From NCBI RefSeq assembly GCF_963924675.1, contig NC_089220.1:170114761-170178760 (forward strand): DNA of 64,000 bases, in the 5' to 3' direction. Origin of the DNA: Phocoena phocoena. Taxonomy: Eukaryota > Chordata > Mammalia > Artiodactyla > Phocoenidae. Under the pieces are notes generated by a model, which made no database searches, had not been told where the DNA came from, and worked only from the letters and a program-made list of their open reading frames with translations. A program made the position numbers and the translations under genes. Shown here one piece after another: positions 13,200 to 25,600 of the stretch (within the stretch, counting starts at the first letter, position 1; every line of letters begins with the position of its first letter).

Positions 13200-14484
13200 C
13201 AATGGAAGCTCCACATCTAGTAACTTTCCTGGACTCTGCCCTTAGTGCTTCCTCCCTTGGCTGGTTTTAATCTGAATCCTCTCACTGTAATAAACCATAA
13301 CTGTAAGTATAACAGCTTTCAGTGAGTTCTGTGAGTCCTTCTAGAGAATTATCGAAACTAAAGGTGGTTTGGGGAACACCTCAAACTTGGAATTGGTGGA
13401 ATGGAATGGTCTCCTGTGGGAACTGTTCCCATCTCAGGTGCTAAAAGAGCAAAAGTTTCCTGGGCAGAGGGCAGGACATTTTACTTTCAGCACTGGGCCA
13501 ATTTGCTCTTAATAGCAAAATCGCTTTTTGTATAAATCCCCAAGCCTCACTCTTTTACTCAATTGACTGAATATTGGCTATTACAAAAAAACACTCAGTG
13601 CCTAGTGAATGCTGCTGCCTTTTTTTGTTTTTTGGTTTTTTTTTTTACATTATCTTCTTTCAAGAGCTATGAATACAACTACACACTATGTGTAGTTCTT
13701 ATTTTCCTATAAGAAAACATGTTTTCCAATGTAATGGTAGGCTTTAGAAATGCTAAATTTATAATGAATCAGAAAAGATCTACAGAGAGCAAAATTGATA
13801 ATGAGATTCAAGAATGGGGAATTGAGCCTGTGCTTTTAAAAAGGCAAAGAGAAATTGCCTGGAGAAGAAACAGGTAGAACCCTGAATGGGTACAGGTTGA
13901 AGGAACTCAGTGAGTCATGACTGCAGGGCATCAACTGACCCAAGGAAGTCAGTTAGAAAAGGCTTGAGAGAGGAGAATAATTCCCAGGGGAGTTTTCCAA
14001 ATGGATGTGGGAAAAAGAACTGAGAAACCGTGGCCTGCAAGTCCAGGTGGCTATGGAACAGACCTCACTGAAGTGGGAAAGCTTTGATTTTTACATAGTG
14101 CATCAGATGGTCTTTCTTCCAAAGTCCCTTCCTGCATTTTTCATCCCCTTTAGTCCGCTCTTTACATGCTGGTTTTCTCCAGAATTCTTTCTTCCAACTT
14201 GCCTGAAGCCAGTTCTAGGGCAATGATAAATTCCGACCACCAGAGGCTGAACTGGCTGGCCTGCGGGTGGGGGTAAGGGGCAACTTGTAAGTGTTAAAAA
14301 ATCAAACTCATATGCTATGCAGAGTCAAGCTGAATTCAGCGAGTGAGCTCCACAGTGAAATCTGCCCTGCATGGATTGTATTCTGCCTTGAACTTACACA
14401 ATGTAAGTTCGATCTGCCCTGCCCTCCTGTATTCACGGAGGCCTTCTCACTTTGCATTAAAGGAACTTTATTCAAAAATAGCAG
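13200..14484. other. Non-coding stretch, nothing recognised
   Basis: No gene, RNA or confident repeat. It contains a short T-rich run near 13620-13650. Confidence 0.4.
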
Positions 14485-14720
14485 AATGGTGAAGAACGTG
14501 AGCTTTGGAGTCAGACTCCAGATTCCAACTCTGCCATGGACCAGCTGTGTGACCTTGAGCAAGTTACTGACCTTCTCTGTGCTTTCAATGCATAATGGTG
14601 ATAATAATAGGGCCTGCCTTATAGGGGTTTTGTGAGGCTTAAATTAGTTAACACATATGAACTTCTTAGAACAGTGCTTGGCACATAATAATTGTTCAGT
14701 AAATGACTGAACAATTATTA
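14485..14720 (+). repeat. MIR ending in a perfect hairpin
   Basis: A good MIR: 'gagctttggagtcagactcc', 'ctgtgtgaccttgagcaagt', and a 3' portion with 'acagtgcttggcacataata'. At its end lies a perfect 15-bp inverted repeat with a 5-base loop (arms 14686-14700 and 14706-14720). Confidence 0.85.
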
Positions 14721-14814
14721 CGCTCTATCCCAAGGCAACACAATTAGAATTTCAGAGTATTGGCAATTTTTAAAAAGCTTATCCATAATCATATCCACGA
14801 TTTTAATGTACATC

Positions 14815-14995
14815 CAGGGTGAGAAACGTTGCTCTGGAGTTTATCCAGCTGCTTCTCCAATATTAATGTGCAAAGGATACTGGGGCTTCTTGTCAAAACG
14901 CAGATTGTGACTCCGTAGGTCAGGGTGAGACCCCAGATTCTGCATTTCTAACAAGTCCCCTGGTGACGCTAATGCTGCTCGTTGGTGGACTGTGG
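14815..14995 (+). repeat. hAT-Charlie (MER5A-like) fragment
   Basis: The phrase 'attctgcatttctaacaag' followed by 'ggtgacgctaatgctgctcg' is diagnostic of the MER5A-type non-autonomous hAT element. The copy is partial and diverged. Confidence 0.7.
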
Positions 14996-15344
14996 ACACT
15001 AGGGCCTGGCAGCACACACATTATTTGGAGAAGAGCCCCAAGTGGGTGCTTAGTAACTGCAACTTGGCTGCTAGGTCCTTGGGCTGGGAAGTGTGCATCT
15101 ATCCGGGACCCACTGGACAGAAGGAGAAAACACTGATATCCATCGAGCTCTTCTCCAGAGGGTCAGGACTCTCGGGCAGGTCTGAGCTTGCACACGTGGG
15201 CAGTCAGTGAACTCAGCTGTGCTGAGCTGGGGAGTGGAGACAAGGGCTGACACAGGCAGCATCTACAGCCAGAAGGAAGGGATCTGAGACTTAAAAGTAA
15301 AAAGAAGCAGAAGAACAAAGTTGCAGCAGCAGATTTTTTTTTCT

Positions 15345-15980
15345 TTCCTCATTCCCTCTCCCCTCGACCTCTGACCCCCATCATTCTACTTTCTCTGTGC
15401 AACTTAACTACTCTCGATACACATAACCATTCTACATATGATTCTATATGTACAACCATACAGCATCTGCCCCTTTGTGACTGGCTCATTTCCTTTAGCG
15501 TAATGTCTCCAAGTTTCATCCATGTTGTAGCGTGTGTCTGAACGTGCTTCATTTTTAAAGTGGAATAATATTCCATTCTACAGATATACCACATTGTTTA
15601 TCCATTATTCTGTCAATGGACACGAGTTGCTTCCACCTTTTGGCTATTACAGATAAGCTGCTATGAACATAGGTGAAAGCATAACTCCTTGAGACCTTGC
15701 TTTCAATCCTTCTGGGTATATGTTTAGAAACAGAATTGCTGGATCATATGGTAATTCTATTTTCAGTTTTTTGAGGAGCTGCCATACTACTTTCCACAGC
15801 GGCTGCGGCATTCTGCACTCCCATCAACAGTGCACAAAGGTTCCAATTCCTCCACAGTCTCACCAATGCTTGTTATCTTCTGGGTTTCTTCCTTTCTTTC
15901 TTGATAGTAGCCACCTTAATGTATATGAGGTCATATCTCATTGTGGTTTTGATTTGCATTTCCCTATTGATCAGTGATGC
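15345..15980 (-). mobile_element. L1 LINE ORF2 3' fragment, antisense
   Basis: Reverse-strand L1: 'gtggaataatattccattct', 'tggacacgagttgcttccac', 'attgctggatcatatggtaa' and 'gtggttttgatttgcatttc'. This is the complement of the same ORF2 region seen in the plus-strand L1 at 12440. Frames are broken. Confidence 0.9.
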
Positions 15981-16079
15981 TGAGAGCAATAGGTTCAATA
16001 AAAATAGATCATCTCACTCTCAGCATTTATAGATAGCATCTCATTATTTACTACTCATGGGTGGCAGTCTTAGTTTAGA

Positions 16080-16600
16080 TGGAAGTTAGATGGAAGACTG
16101 CTTGAATCATGTCGATTCCAGCTAAGCCAGAGTGGCTGTTCTGTCCACTGACACTATGGTGGGCACTCCCCATGCCCCCTCATATCCCTTCCTCAATCAC
16201 TGCTTAAAAACTCTGCCTGAGGACATTTTGCCTGGCAGTGGGAGAACCCTCTTTCATCTCAGAGCATATGGGAAGTGCCAAATCAGAAGTGATGGAGAAT
16301 GAATGGCCCCAGAGCAGTCTGCAGCAAGTGGCAGATGGAGGGCTGCTGGATAAATACCCCAGCTGCCTCTCCCCTGTCCTGGGATAAGTCTGAGGCATTT
16401 CTCCACTTCTCCAAGAGTTTCCGGATTGAGTGACTCATGCCCACAGCGGAAATTAGTTTGATGATGCCTCCTATTCTGGCTTCCTTTCTTTCCCTGACCC
16501 ACATCCCTACTTCCCTACAAGCATTTCCTTGGATCACATCCTAAATAAACAACCTGTGCTCAAATCCTGGCCTCAGGGGAACCCAGATCAATACGGATGA
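16080..16600 (+). repeat. Probable old LTR remnant
   Basis: The tail 'tcctaaataaacaacctgtg', then a 'cctggcctcagggg' segment and 'aacccagatcaatacgg', resembles the polyadenylation and terminal region of old mammalian ERVL/MaLR LTRs. No internal retroviral sequence adjoins it. Assignment is tentative. Confidence 0.45.
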
Positions 16601-18250
16601 TATTATCCTTCTTTCAGCCACCAACACTTGTTAAGAGCATATACCTGTTCTTGGTTGGTGTGATAAAAGTCAGGGAAAGATTTTTAGGTCTGTGAAAATG
16701 CTCAAGAGACTCTGTGTTCTGTCTTTAACCTTTCTGCCAGGTTCTATTCTTCACATTTTCCCCAGATATACATGTGCCTCAAGGAGAGTCATATGTCCTA
16801 TAAACTCACCTCAAATTATAAAATCCTTCAAAATAGCAATACTGCACATGGGAAATTGCTGAAAAAAAGCATTTTAAGTAATATGGTTTGTACCTTTTCC
16901 CATTAAAAATACTTGAGTCTCCAGCACAGTATAACATGTATAAGAACCCACATACATGTCAATCCAAGGAAACATCTTCATAGAGTTTAATGCTAGTAAT
17001 AAGATAATACAGCTCATAATCGTGGCAATCTTGTGTACCAGATGTTTTCTCTATTGGTTCCCTTTGGTGGTTAGCTGCGCCTTCATAAATATCTGGTTCA
17101 TAACCATTATACCGAGAGTGAGATCACAGAAAGCAACTGTTGTATGAAAAACATAAAATTTTTTTCCTGAAGGGAATTATATACACGTTTCAAGTAGGAG
17201 AGTGAAAATTAAAATGAGCCAAGTTCAAAACGGAAATGAGGGGAAGGAGTTGAGAAATATCCTCTCCCAACACTGAGAGGTCATCAGTACCATCCTGGTG
17301 GGAAAGTAAACGTTTACCCAAGAGAAGCCAGGAGACTGCTCTAAGTTGCAGTCTCCTGCAATAGTAGCTAGTTAATACTGAGAATGCAGTGAACAGCTGA
17401 ACAAACTGAGATGCCATTAGAAAGATCCAACGTTCCATTTCAAGGTTATGGATGTCATAACAGCAGGCAGCAGTAGTACCCAAACAATTCTGAATTTCAG
17501 GATGTGGATAGAGAGGTACAGAGACTCCCCACCAGACATCTGCTCATTTTCTCCATGGAGAAGAAGTACGGGAATCGGTTCTGATATTCTGATGTAGGTC
17601 CATAATAGGAACCCCATGCCCCTCTGAGGGAAATGCATATGCTACAAAAAAAATAAGAAGAAGAAATGTAGATGTAACAGCTTAGTAAATATTCAGTGAA
17701 GCGTTCTGTTTAAGGTGCAGTGGTTAAAATTTTTATTTTCAATTTCTCCAGCTCTTGAAAAGGGTAAAATGGCTTGTCCATCGTTCAAAAGCTATGACTT
17801 TATACATCTGAAACTTTGGTGGGGGGCATGGTGAGGAGGGGGACAGGGGGACCAGGGACAATATCTGATAACATTTAGCAAAATCAAGAGCCTATAAAAA
17901 TTTGTTTTTAGCCTCCAAAAAGCTCTACTCCCGTGATTAGTATAGGAGCCAGGAAAATGCAAGAGCTGAAAAGCAGCAGTGTTGATAAAAGTCAAATACT
18001 TCTGCTATCTTAGGGATCTATTCACACTTATCAGCCATTAATACTGTTTATCAATTCTCTTTGATTCTCAGTTTCTGACTTCCGATACTTCTCTTTGATA
18101 ACATATTTGCATTTGTGTTTGTCACTAGAAACAAAACACACATTAATAAAGCTATTAATTTAAAGCCAAGGATGAATCCGAGACAATTAGAAGGGAAAAG
18201 CAACACCCCAGAAAGGGCTAGGCTTTGCATGAAGCTATGTCAACCAGTTT
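16601..18250. other. Non-coding stretch, nothing recognised
   Basis: No gene, RNA or confident repeat. Confidence 0.4.
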
Positions 18251-18254
18251 TAAT

Positions 18255-19225
18255 GGACTGAATGCTTGTGTTCCTCCAAATTGTATATGTTGAAGCCTTA
18301 ACCCCCAATGTGACAATATTTGGAAATAGGGCCTTTATGGAAGTAATCAAGGTGAAATGAGGTCATAATGGCAGGGCCCTAATCTGAGGGGACTGGTGTA
18401 CTTATAAGAGGAGGAGACACTAAGAACTCTCTTGCTCTCTTTGGCATGGGAGGACCCAGTGAGAAGGCTGCCAATGAAGCCGTATACAAGCCCCTGTGTA
18501 CCTGTCCTTTGAAGTAAAAGGCTTTTGCTTTAGTCTCCCAGGCCTCCCTTGAGTCTCAAAAGGCTGACTCAAGAGTTAATGATTAGGAATGTGAAGATGT
18601 AGAAACAAAGAAGAGCTGTTGGGCTGGAGAACTGGTAACAATTTAGACTATAATTCTGCCACAGCACAGAATCACCGAGCTCCCATTTCCCTGAAGGATA
18701 GAGATAAAGGCCTGACACACATTCCTAAGTTGTTTTTACAGGAAGCAGACCTCCACCAGATGAAAACGGATGACTGCAGGAACACAGACCCTAGACTACT
18801 TGGAACTTCACCTTGATGCCAACCAATCTGAAAACGGTGCATGAGCTGACCCCACACCCTACAGCCCTCCCTCACACCGCCTTTAAAACCCCTTCTCTGA
18901 AAGCCATCGGGGAGTTCGGATCTTTGGAGCTTGAGCTGCCTGTTTGTTCTCCTTGCTTGGTACCCTGCAATAAATGCTGTACCTTCCTTCACCATAACCC
19001 GGTGTCAGTAGACTGGCTTTACTGCATGTGGGCGAGCAGACCCAAGTTTGGTTTGGTAACACCACCCGCAAGCTCAGAAGAGAGCTCACACCAGAAATCC
19101 AACTGGACAGCACCCTGATCCTGAATGCCTGGCCTCCAGAACTGTGAGAAATAAATGTCTGTTGTTTAAGCCACCCAGTCTGTGGTATTTTGTTATGACA
19201 GCCCACTATACTGACTAATACATAT
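18255..19225 (+). mobile_element. MLT1 (MaLR) LTR split by a younger insertion
   Basis: The left part (18255-18490) has 'cctccaaattgtatatgttg', 'agggccctaatctgagggga' and a 'gaggacccagtgagaaggct' segment. The right part (19070-19225) has 'gcctccagaactgtgagaaa', 'taagccacccagtctgtggt' and 'cagcccactatactgactaa'. Together they make one MLT1-type LTR interrupted by about 570 bp of unrelated LTR-like sequence. No internal MaLR region is attached, so it is a solo LTR. Confidence 0.8.
18495..19061 (+). mobile_element. Solo ERV-type LTR nested in MLT1
   Basis: The insert begins TGTGTACC and ends GGTAACA, the TG...CA of an LTR. Near its 3' end are a TATA-like 'ctttaaaac' (about 18880) and an AATAAA at about 18970. 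The flanking four bases are cccc and ccac, an imperfect candidate duplication. An alternative boundary uses CAAGC on both sides. I infer a class I ERV solo LTR. Exact edges are uncertain. Confidence 0.55.
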
Positions 19226-21035
19226 ATCAATACTAATCAAGGGGAACGTCCCCAACTGAGAAATCACTCTCCCCAAAAATGAGTCATGAAAAGAAAAAGA
19301 ACATGATCACATGACACGTTCTACTTGGTCTGGTTTGAGGTTGCCAGTAGTGACATTTACACAATGCTTTTAAAAGATTATCTTGAAATGCAAACGCTAA
19401 ACCTGTTTCTTCTCCTTTTAATTCCACATCTTCCAGAGCCAGAACTACTAACCTACCCACTGTCCCTCCTGTTGAGGGTGAGAAAACACCTCTCTCACCA
19501 GCTACACTGTTCAGGTAACTGCAGAAGAAAACCAAAAGGGAAGAAACAAAAAAGTATTCCCTGCCCAGAGCGACATCTTTTGTGACAGGGATCATCAACT
19601 CCACTGAGGTTCTTTCAGAAACAGGAGAAAACAGTGGGAAGATTCCATGGACAGTTTTTGTTTAGCAACATTTATTTGCTTTCCCAAACTCCAGAGAAGA
19701 AAAGGAATTAGTCTTAACAGAGCTTTAAGTTTAAACATACTCTCTGGGTGAGAAAGACATATTTGCCTTCATCTTAGAACCGACTCTAGTCCTGCTTCCT
19801 AGTCTTTACCGGGGTCCTGATTCCCAATTTCTCACTTCCTTTCCCCACAGGATTCATCACAAGGCATGTATTGAAAGTCAGTGGCAAAACCTTTGTGTTG
19901 GAATGTATCTAAGATACATCAGTTTCTCCTTACCCAATCGAAAGCCTTTGACACAAACAAACAAACAAAAAGAAACTGATTTTCAGTGCTCTGAAGCTCA
20001 GTCTTTCAAACAAAGGAGACCTTGCTCAATGAAATTTCATTTTCTAATAATTTAGCCACAGTTAAATGTAGTCATTTTTGAAGAGCATTTCAGAGTCTAC
20101 TGATGGACAAACTGTACTATTGATTGATACCAACTATAAACTCTAAGTTTCTCATCCAAATCCTTTTAATTGGTCTTAAGTGACACTCTTTTAAATGACT
20201 TTGGGAAGAGAAGAGGGAGAAACATGCCAAGGATAACTCACACAAAGAAAATTTACACGCTGTCTTTGTTTCCCTTTCTTTGGCATAGATACTGACTACC
20301 AATTTTTTTTTTCCCCTTGAGGAAAGTAGTGAGAATGTGAACAGCAGTCTGGATTTTTCTTGTTCTGTTACCATAATTAGAAAAGTCGGATAAAATTATG
20401 CAGGAGCAGATTGAGGGAGAAATATAGCTCGGCTTTCGTATGAAATAGCTACCTCTTTTAGAAATTCAAAGGTTTTTCTCTCCCTGCAAATATCTTTCAT
20501 CTCTGAGTAGTTACTGTGCCTCTTTCAGGTTGAAAGATAAGCACGCTCTTTAAAAAGGTTCAAGCACTGATGGGAGCATGTTCATGAGCATCGCTGCCGT
20601 TGTTACGAAATACCACCCTGATGGACTGGTGTCTTCCCAGCAGAGACAGGCAAAAAACCACCACCCCATAATTACACGGTACTGACAAAATCAGGTTGGG
20701 ATTGAAGGAACCAGACAAATCATTTTCACAAAAACTGAAAATGCAACCTATCAAATCACCCTTTGATTAATCATCTTATAAGACATTGTCTATAAGTCAG
20801 CTAATATTGGGAAGAACTGTGAAAATTCAATGAGCAGATGCCGACTTTTTTAATGTATCTGAAGAGCTATTCAAGGATTCAGTGGTATTTCCTCTTTGAC
20901 ATTTTCCTTTCCTTCCATCCCCTTCCTCCTTGGTGGGGAAAATGCTTTATGCAAGCCTGCACTGAAACCACAGTCAGTTCACATACACATTTAGGGAACA
21001 GAGAAGTTCTCAACGTGTGCTTCTCGGGCCACCTG
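19226..21035. other. Non-coding stretch, nothing recognised
   Basis: No gene, RNA or confident repeat. Confidence 0.4.
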
Positions 21036-21180
21036 AAACAGAATCATCTGGAGTGCTTTTTACAGACCACTCATTCATGGAGCCATGCCAGAAGTAAAGA
21101 ATTAGTCTTGGAGGTTGTGGCTCTGGAACTTGAATTTGGAACAAACTTCCAAGGTGGTTCTTGGGTTATCTAAAGTTCTG
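21036..21180 (+). repeat. hAT-Charlie (MER5A-like) fragment, low confidence
   Basis: 'gaaacagaatcatctggagt' followed by 'gctttttacagacca' matches the opening of the MER5A-type element. The rest is too diverged to confirm. Confidence 0.45.
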
Positions 21181-21769
21181 AGAACCTCCAAGGTGGCCCA
21201 AGGTCTACTGTCACTAGGGATTGGCTGAGTGGGCATTTCAGACTCCAGCCACTCTGGTCCTTGTTCCTGACTCCCTGTCCAACTGGGGGGACACCACTTC
21301 CACCACTCAGGCTATTCATGTCCTCCAGAACTCCTGTGACCATTCCCAATTCATCAGTTCACCACCATGGCCCCTCCCCGTGAACACCTCCCCACCCGTC
21401 CCTGCTCACAAATCTGTAGTGGATCCTCATTACCTAGTTCAAAAGAAACTCCTCAGCCTCAAATTCAGAGCTTGAAAGAAGATCCCTTTCTGGCCTGATT
21501 CCCTAGCGCTCCCTTGCCCGCGCCCCGTCCTCCATCTGTGTAGCCCCCCAGACGACTGGTTACCCTTCCAGTGCATCAGTGGCAGGGTGCACCGCTGTTT
21601 CGCGTGATTTCCTTTGTTCTTGCTTATTTTTTCTGGGCAGCTGCTCTCCCAGACCCTCTTCTTCAACCGTACAAGCTGAATTCCAGTGTGTCCTCAAGGG
21701 CCACCACCTCGGATGTCCCCCTGACCCCTAGCCACCTGGGATCTTTTCTTCCTTGAATCTCTGCAGCAT
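21181..21769. other. Non-coding stretch, nothing recognised
   Basis: Ordinary non-coding sequence. Open frames here are short and have no recognisable domains. Confidence 0.35.
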
Positions 21770-21945
21770 TTTGTTGATACCTCTCCTGCATTCTCACCTT
21801 ATTTGGCCTGTTTCTTTCTCTACCCACACAATGTATAGCTCCTTCAAGCTCTCTTGGTCAGCTTTTACTGCCCTCTAGCATCTAGCATGGCGTTTGAACA
21901 CAGCAGACCGGCAGTAAATACTTACTGGGCTACTGAATAGACTTG
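21770..21945 (+). repeat. L2 LINE 3' end
   Basis: Contains 'ctccttcaagctctcttggt', 'tctagcatctagcatggcgt' and a terminal 'cagtaaatacttactgggct', the usual L2 3'-end organisation. Confidence 0.6.
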
Positions 21946-22659
21946 CCCCTCACCTGCTTGTGGCACCAAGGCCAGCGGCTTCTGGCTTTGCTCTTCCTCT
22001 GAGTTTCACCCGCACTGTCCATCTCCCACCCGTGCACCACCAGCTCAGCCCCTTTTTAGCTGAATGCCTGGAACACCGCCCAGCTTCCATCTTCTTCTCC
22101 CACCACTGGTCCCCGTCTTTAATCTTTTCTTGAACATCAGGTCCTCGAAAACAGCTCTCACATTCTCTAAAGGCTGTTGGACAAATTTAGATAAATTCAC
22201 CAAGTGCTGGAACAAAGAAGGATGGCATTTATATGTGGGACACTAAGAAGGGTCCACTTCAGATTCAAGTGGCTGAGTGTGCGAGCCCAGACCACGAGCC
22301 ACTTTGTTTCTCGGGGACCATTCTGCACACACTACACATCTTTCTCCCAAAGGCTCCTTCCAGTGGATCACACTGTTTCTATTATTTCCTATATATTCCT
22401 ACCAACAAGCAAGGCCTTTTGTTACGACATCCCACCTCATCCACCCAAACCCAGCCCTCATTCAGTTCCACTGGCTCATGGCAATCACACCCTGCTCCCC
22501 ATTTCTTTGGGGAGAGCTTTTCCATTTCCCCTCCCACCCCTCAAAACCAAACCAACACCCATCTGTCTCATAGAATCCCTGATGGCCCCCACGCAAAGCA
22601 ACCTCTTCTTTCTTTGCATAGACATTATAGCATTTAGATACTACTTTGTATTTGGCCTT
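21946..22659. other. Non-coding, pyrimidine-rich stretch, possibly L2-derived
   Basis: Runs of C/T-rich sequence give long but meaningless Pro/Ser/His-rich open frames. Part may be diverged L2 body, since L2 3' ends lie on both sides. No gene is supported. Confidence 0.35.
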
Positions 22660-22805
22660 TAATCATTTACATTTTATATGTCGACTTCTCAACCCAGACT
22701 GTAAGATCACTGAAGATAGGGACCTTATAACTTTTCTTGAATGGCACTCCTCAGTGTTTAAACACTTACTCGGACCCTATATATGTTAATGGATTAAATC
22801 CCAAT
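22660..22805 (+). repeat. L2 LINE 3' end
   Basis: 'cagactgtaagatcactgaa', then 'gatagggaccttataacttt' and a terminal 'atatgttaatggattaaat' match the L2 3' end pattern. Confidence 0.6.
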
Positions 22806-23161
22806 CCAAGATATGTGCTTACTAAAATGTGTAAGAAAGCTCCATTGTGCTTTCTGTTAAAATTAATTTAATATGTGAAAAATGCAATAAACCATTTTCT
22901 CAGTGAAAAAAGAAGAGAGAGGAGCAATCTGAGGAAGAGATGAAATTTGAGTATAATACTTGGGATATAAAATTAAAAGGCCATTTGCCTTTGAGATGGA
23001 ACAGATGTGTAATTGATATTCACTGCTCATTTGCCACTTGAATTTTATAGACATTTAATGCAGTAATTGTTTATACAGTAAGATTCTAAATACCCTTTGG
23101 AGAATAGCCCACTTTTCCTGTAGTCCCTATATTCTGTACCAACAGATAGGAATGGATTCTT

Positions 23162-23599
23162 TTTTTTTCTTTTTTGGCTTCGCAAGGACTTTCTCTAGTT
23201 GTGGCGAGCAGGAGCTCTCTTCGTTGCAGTGCGCGGGCTTCTCACTGTGGTGGCTTCTCTTGCTGCAGAGCACAGGCTCTAGGCACACAGGCTTCAGTAG
23301 TTGCAGCATGCAGGCTCAGTAGTTGTGGAACGTGGGCCCTAGAGCGTGCAGGCTTCAGCAGTTGCGGTGTGCGGACTCAGTAGTTGTGGCATGAGGGCTC
23401 TAGGGCAAATGGGCTTCAGTAGTTGTGGCGCGCGGGCTCAGCAGTTGTGGCTTGTGGGCTCCAGAGCACAGGCTCAGTAGTTGCGGCGCACGGGCTTTCA
23501 CGCTCCGCGGCATGTGGGATCTTCCCAGACTAGGGATCAAACCCGGGTCCCCTGCATTGGCAGGCGGATTCTTAACCACTGTGCCACCAGGGAAGTCCC
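23162..23599 (-). mobile_element. CHR-2-like SINE with expanded internal repeats
   Basis: On the minus strand it starts 'gggacttccctggtggcaca' and carries a pol III-type head, ending in an A-rich tail (T-rich on the plus strand from 23162). The body has many imperfect copies of a short GC-rich unit resembling 'ggctcagtagttgtggc', so it is about 438 bp, twice the CHR SINEs elsewhere in the window. The flanking duplication of about 14 bp has two mismatches (23148-23161 and 23600-23613), so it is older than the CHR copies at 5373, 24774 and 59976. Confidence 0.85.
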
Positions 23600-23639
23600 A
23601 GGGATGGGTTCTTATAAACCTAGAGCTTTGAATGTGTAA

Positions 23640-24130
23640 TTTTAAAAAACAAATTTGCATGGTGCCTTTTTGAAGACAGCAATATGACCATATCCATAAA
23701 TATTTTGAATGATATACCCTTGATTCAGCATTCCCCATCTAGGAATTTGTCCTACAGTATATTCAAGCCATCTGCAAAGATGGATGCATGTGAATCTTCA
23801 TTGTAGGGTTGTCTGTAATTACAGAATATTGAAAATCGCCTCATGTCCATCAGTAATGGGCTGTTCAAATAAATTACGCATCATTCATACAATATAATAT
23901 TACCAATATTTATTCTTTAAAAAGAATGAGGTAGCACTATAGGGACTGACAAGGAAAGATGTTGCATATGTATAGACAATTTCTGGAAGGATACACAATA
24001 ATCTAGAGGATTAAGGAACTAGGATGGGAGGTTATATGTATTTTTTTCCAGAGGGTAAAAAATATATATATATAACAGCTACGTATATCATGTAAAGGTA
24101 TTTGTATTTTTAAAAACCAGCCAAAAACTT
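23640..24130 (+). mobile_element. L1-like LINE fragment
   Basis: 'ttccccatctaggaatttgt', 'atgtccatcagtaatgggct' and 'aaataaattacgcatcattc' give the order found in old L1 3' regions. Diverged, with no intact frame. Confidence 0.6.
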
Positions 24131-24773
24131 TAATTTGCAAAAAATGGTATTAGTAGTCAAAAGGATTTGGATCTAAGATTCAAATGGCAAATACCAAGAC
24201 TTTCAAAAATCATATTTTCTGTCTACATAATCATATTAAAATTATAATATTTATTAAAAAGACAATCTTTCTTCCTTCCTCCCTTCCCATCCCTGGATTC
24301 TATTTTGTAACTGTCATCCCTCAAATTTGGATGGTGGCCTGAATAGTGTTTCAAAGGCTGTTGTCACAAATGACAACAGAGATGAAATAGGTTTAGCTTT
24401 TGTACTAATAGCTCTTTCACATAAGCCATTGTCATAGAATGATGGCTATACTTTAAATATTTTGATGGTCCCCTAAAAACAGCGTTTACCAAATAAAACA
24501 CTCACCTAGTCTGTTCTATTTGCAGACCTATCTAGGTCCATGCTTATCTATGGCAGATCCTTTTGGTTCCCTACAAAACAGCCATTACCCTGAACCTTCA
24601 TCTCTACTGGAAGAGCCTAGAAAAGTCAGTGATTCTCTTTCCCAGCCTCCCTTACAGCTGGAGCGGTCTTGCGTGCTGTTCAAGGTTCTGTTGCAGACAA
24701 CAAAATCCACTCTAATTAGTGTAAGCACACAGGAAATTATTACAGGGTATTAGGTAGTTTAAGAATATATGGG
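24131..24773. other. Non-coding stretch, nothing recognised
   Basis: No gene, RNA or confident repeat. Confidence 0.35.
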
Positions 24774-24982
24774 GGCTTCCCTGGTGGCGCAGTGGTTGAG
24801 AGTCCACCTGCCGATGCAGGGCACACGGGTTCGTGCCCCGGTCCGGGAGGATCCCACATGCTGCGGAGCGGCTAGGCCCGTGAGCCATGGCTGCTGAGCC
24901 TGCACGTCCGGAGCCTGTGCCCCGCAACGAGAGAGACCACAACAGTGAGAGGCCCGTGTACCACAAAAAAAAAAAAAAAAAA
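24774..24982 (+). mobile_element. CHR-type cetacean tRNA-derived SINE
   Basis: Starts 'ggcttccctggtggcgcagt', has A box tggcgcagtgg and B box ggttcgtgccc, and ends in a long A-tail. A perfect 13-bp target duplication, aagaatatatggg, lies at 24761-24773 and 24983-24995. It is nearly colinear with the SINE at 5373. Confidence 0.95.
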
Positions 24983-24995
24983 AAGAATATATGGG

Positions 24996-25600
24996 AAAAC
25001 CAGATGATCAAGGTCATTCACCACCAAGCCAAGAGTAATGCCAAAGCATACCTCCAGACCCCAGAGTGTCACTCAGCCGCCACCTCTGACATCAGAGACT
25101 GGACACCAGCACCTCCACAACGGCTGGTCCCAAAGAACCTAACACTCTGCCATCTTGCTTGCAAGAAAACCTGCAACAGCCAGTTCTACTCATTCACTTT
25201 GCTTCTCCAAGTCTGGTGCCAAACAGCTATCTTGGTGGAAGCCAGATCACATGCAGAACCCCAGCTGCAAGGGAGGCTGGGAAATGCATGTTTCAGATCC
25301 CCAGCCAATAGTTTAAGAGGGCATTCTGGGGAAGGGCTATGAGAGGGGGCCGAGTGAACCAATCTGCTACGTGTCACATAAATGACTCTGTTCTGATCAA
25401 GGAAAATAAGGGGAGATTTTGGGAGAGACCTTCCTCCTTGATAGAAATTAAGAGACACAGGGAGAGCTCTCTTTACTGTTCCTCTTCTTTCTGCTTTTGG
25501 ACACAGGAGTGAGGGATGTGATGGCTGGAGCTGCAGCCATCTTGGAACTGTGAAGGCAAGCATTGCCAACATTCCCCCCAAAGCCCTTACACTTTTAATC
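24996..25600. other. Non-coding, possible old repeat
   Basis: Together with sequence left of the SINE this may be an old DNA-transposon or LTR relic, but I could not name it. The long open frames here run out of the SINE and are not genes. Confidence 0.3.

Noticed and set aside
22204..22662. 152-codon plus-strand open frame and overlapping frames
   Set aside because: Pyrimidine-rich, low-complexity sequence next to L2 fragments; three overlapping frames are open at once, which is typical of composition rather than coding.
24887..25342. 151-codon plus-strand open frame
   Set aside because: Starts inside a CHR SINE and reads through its A-tail.
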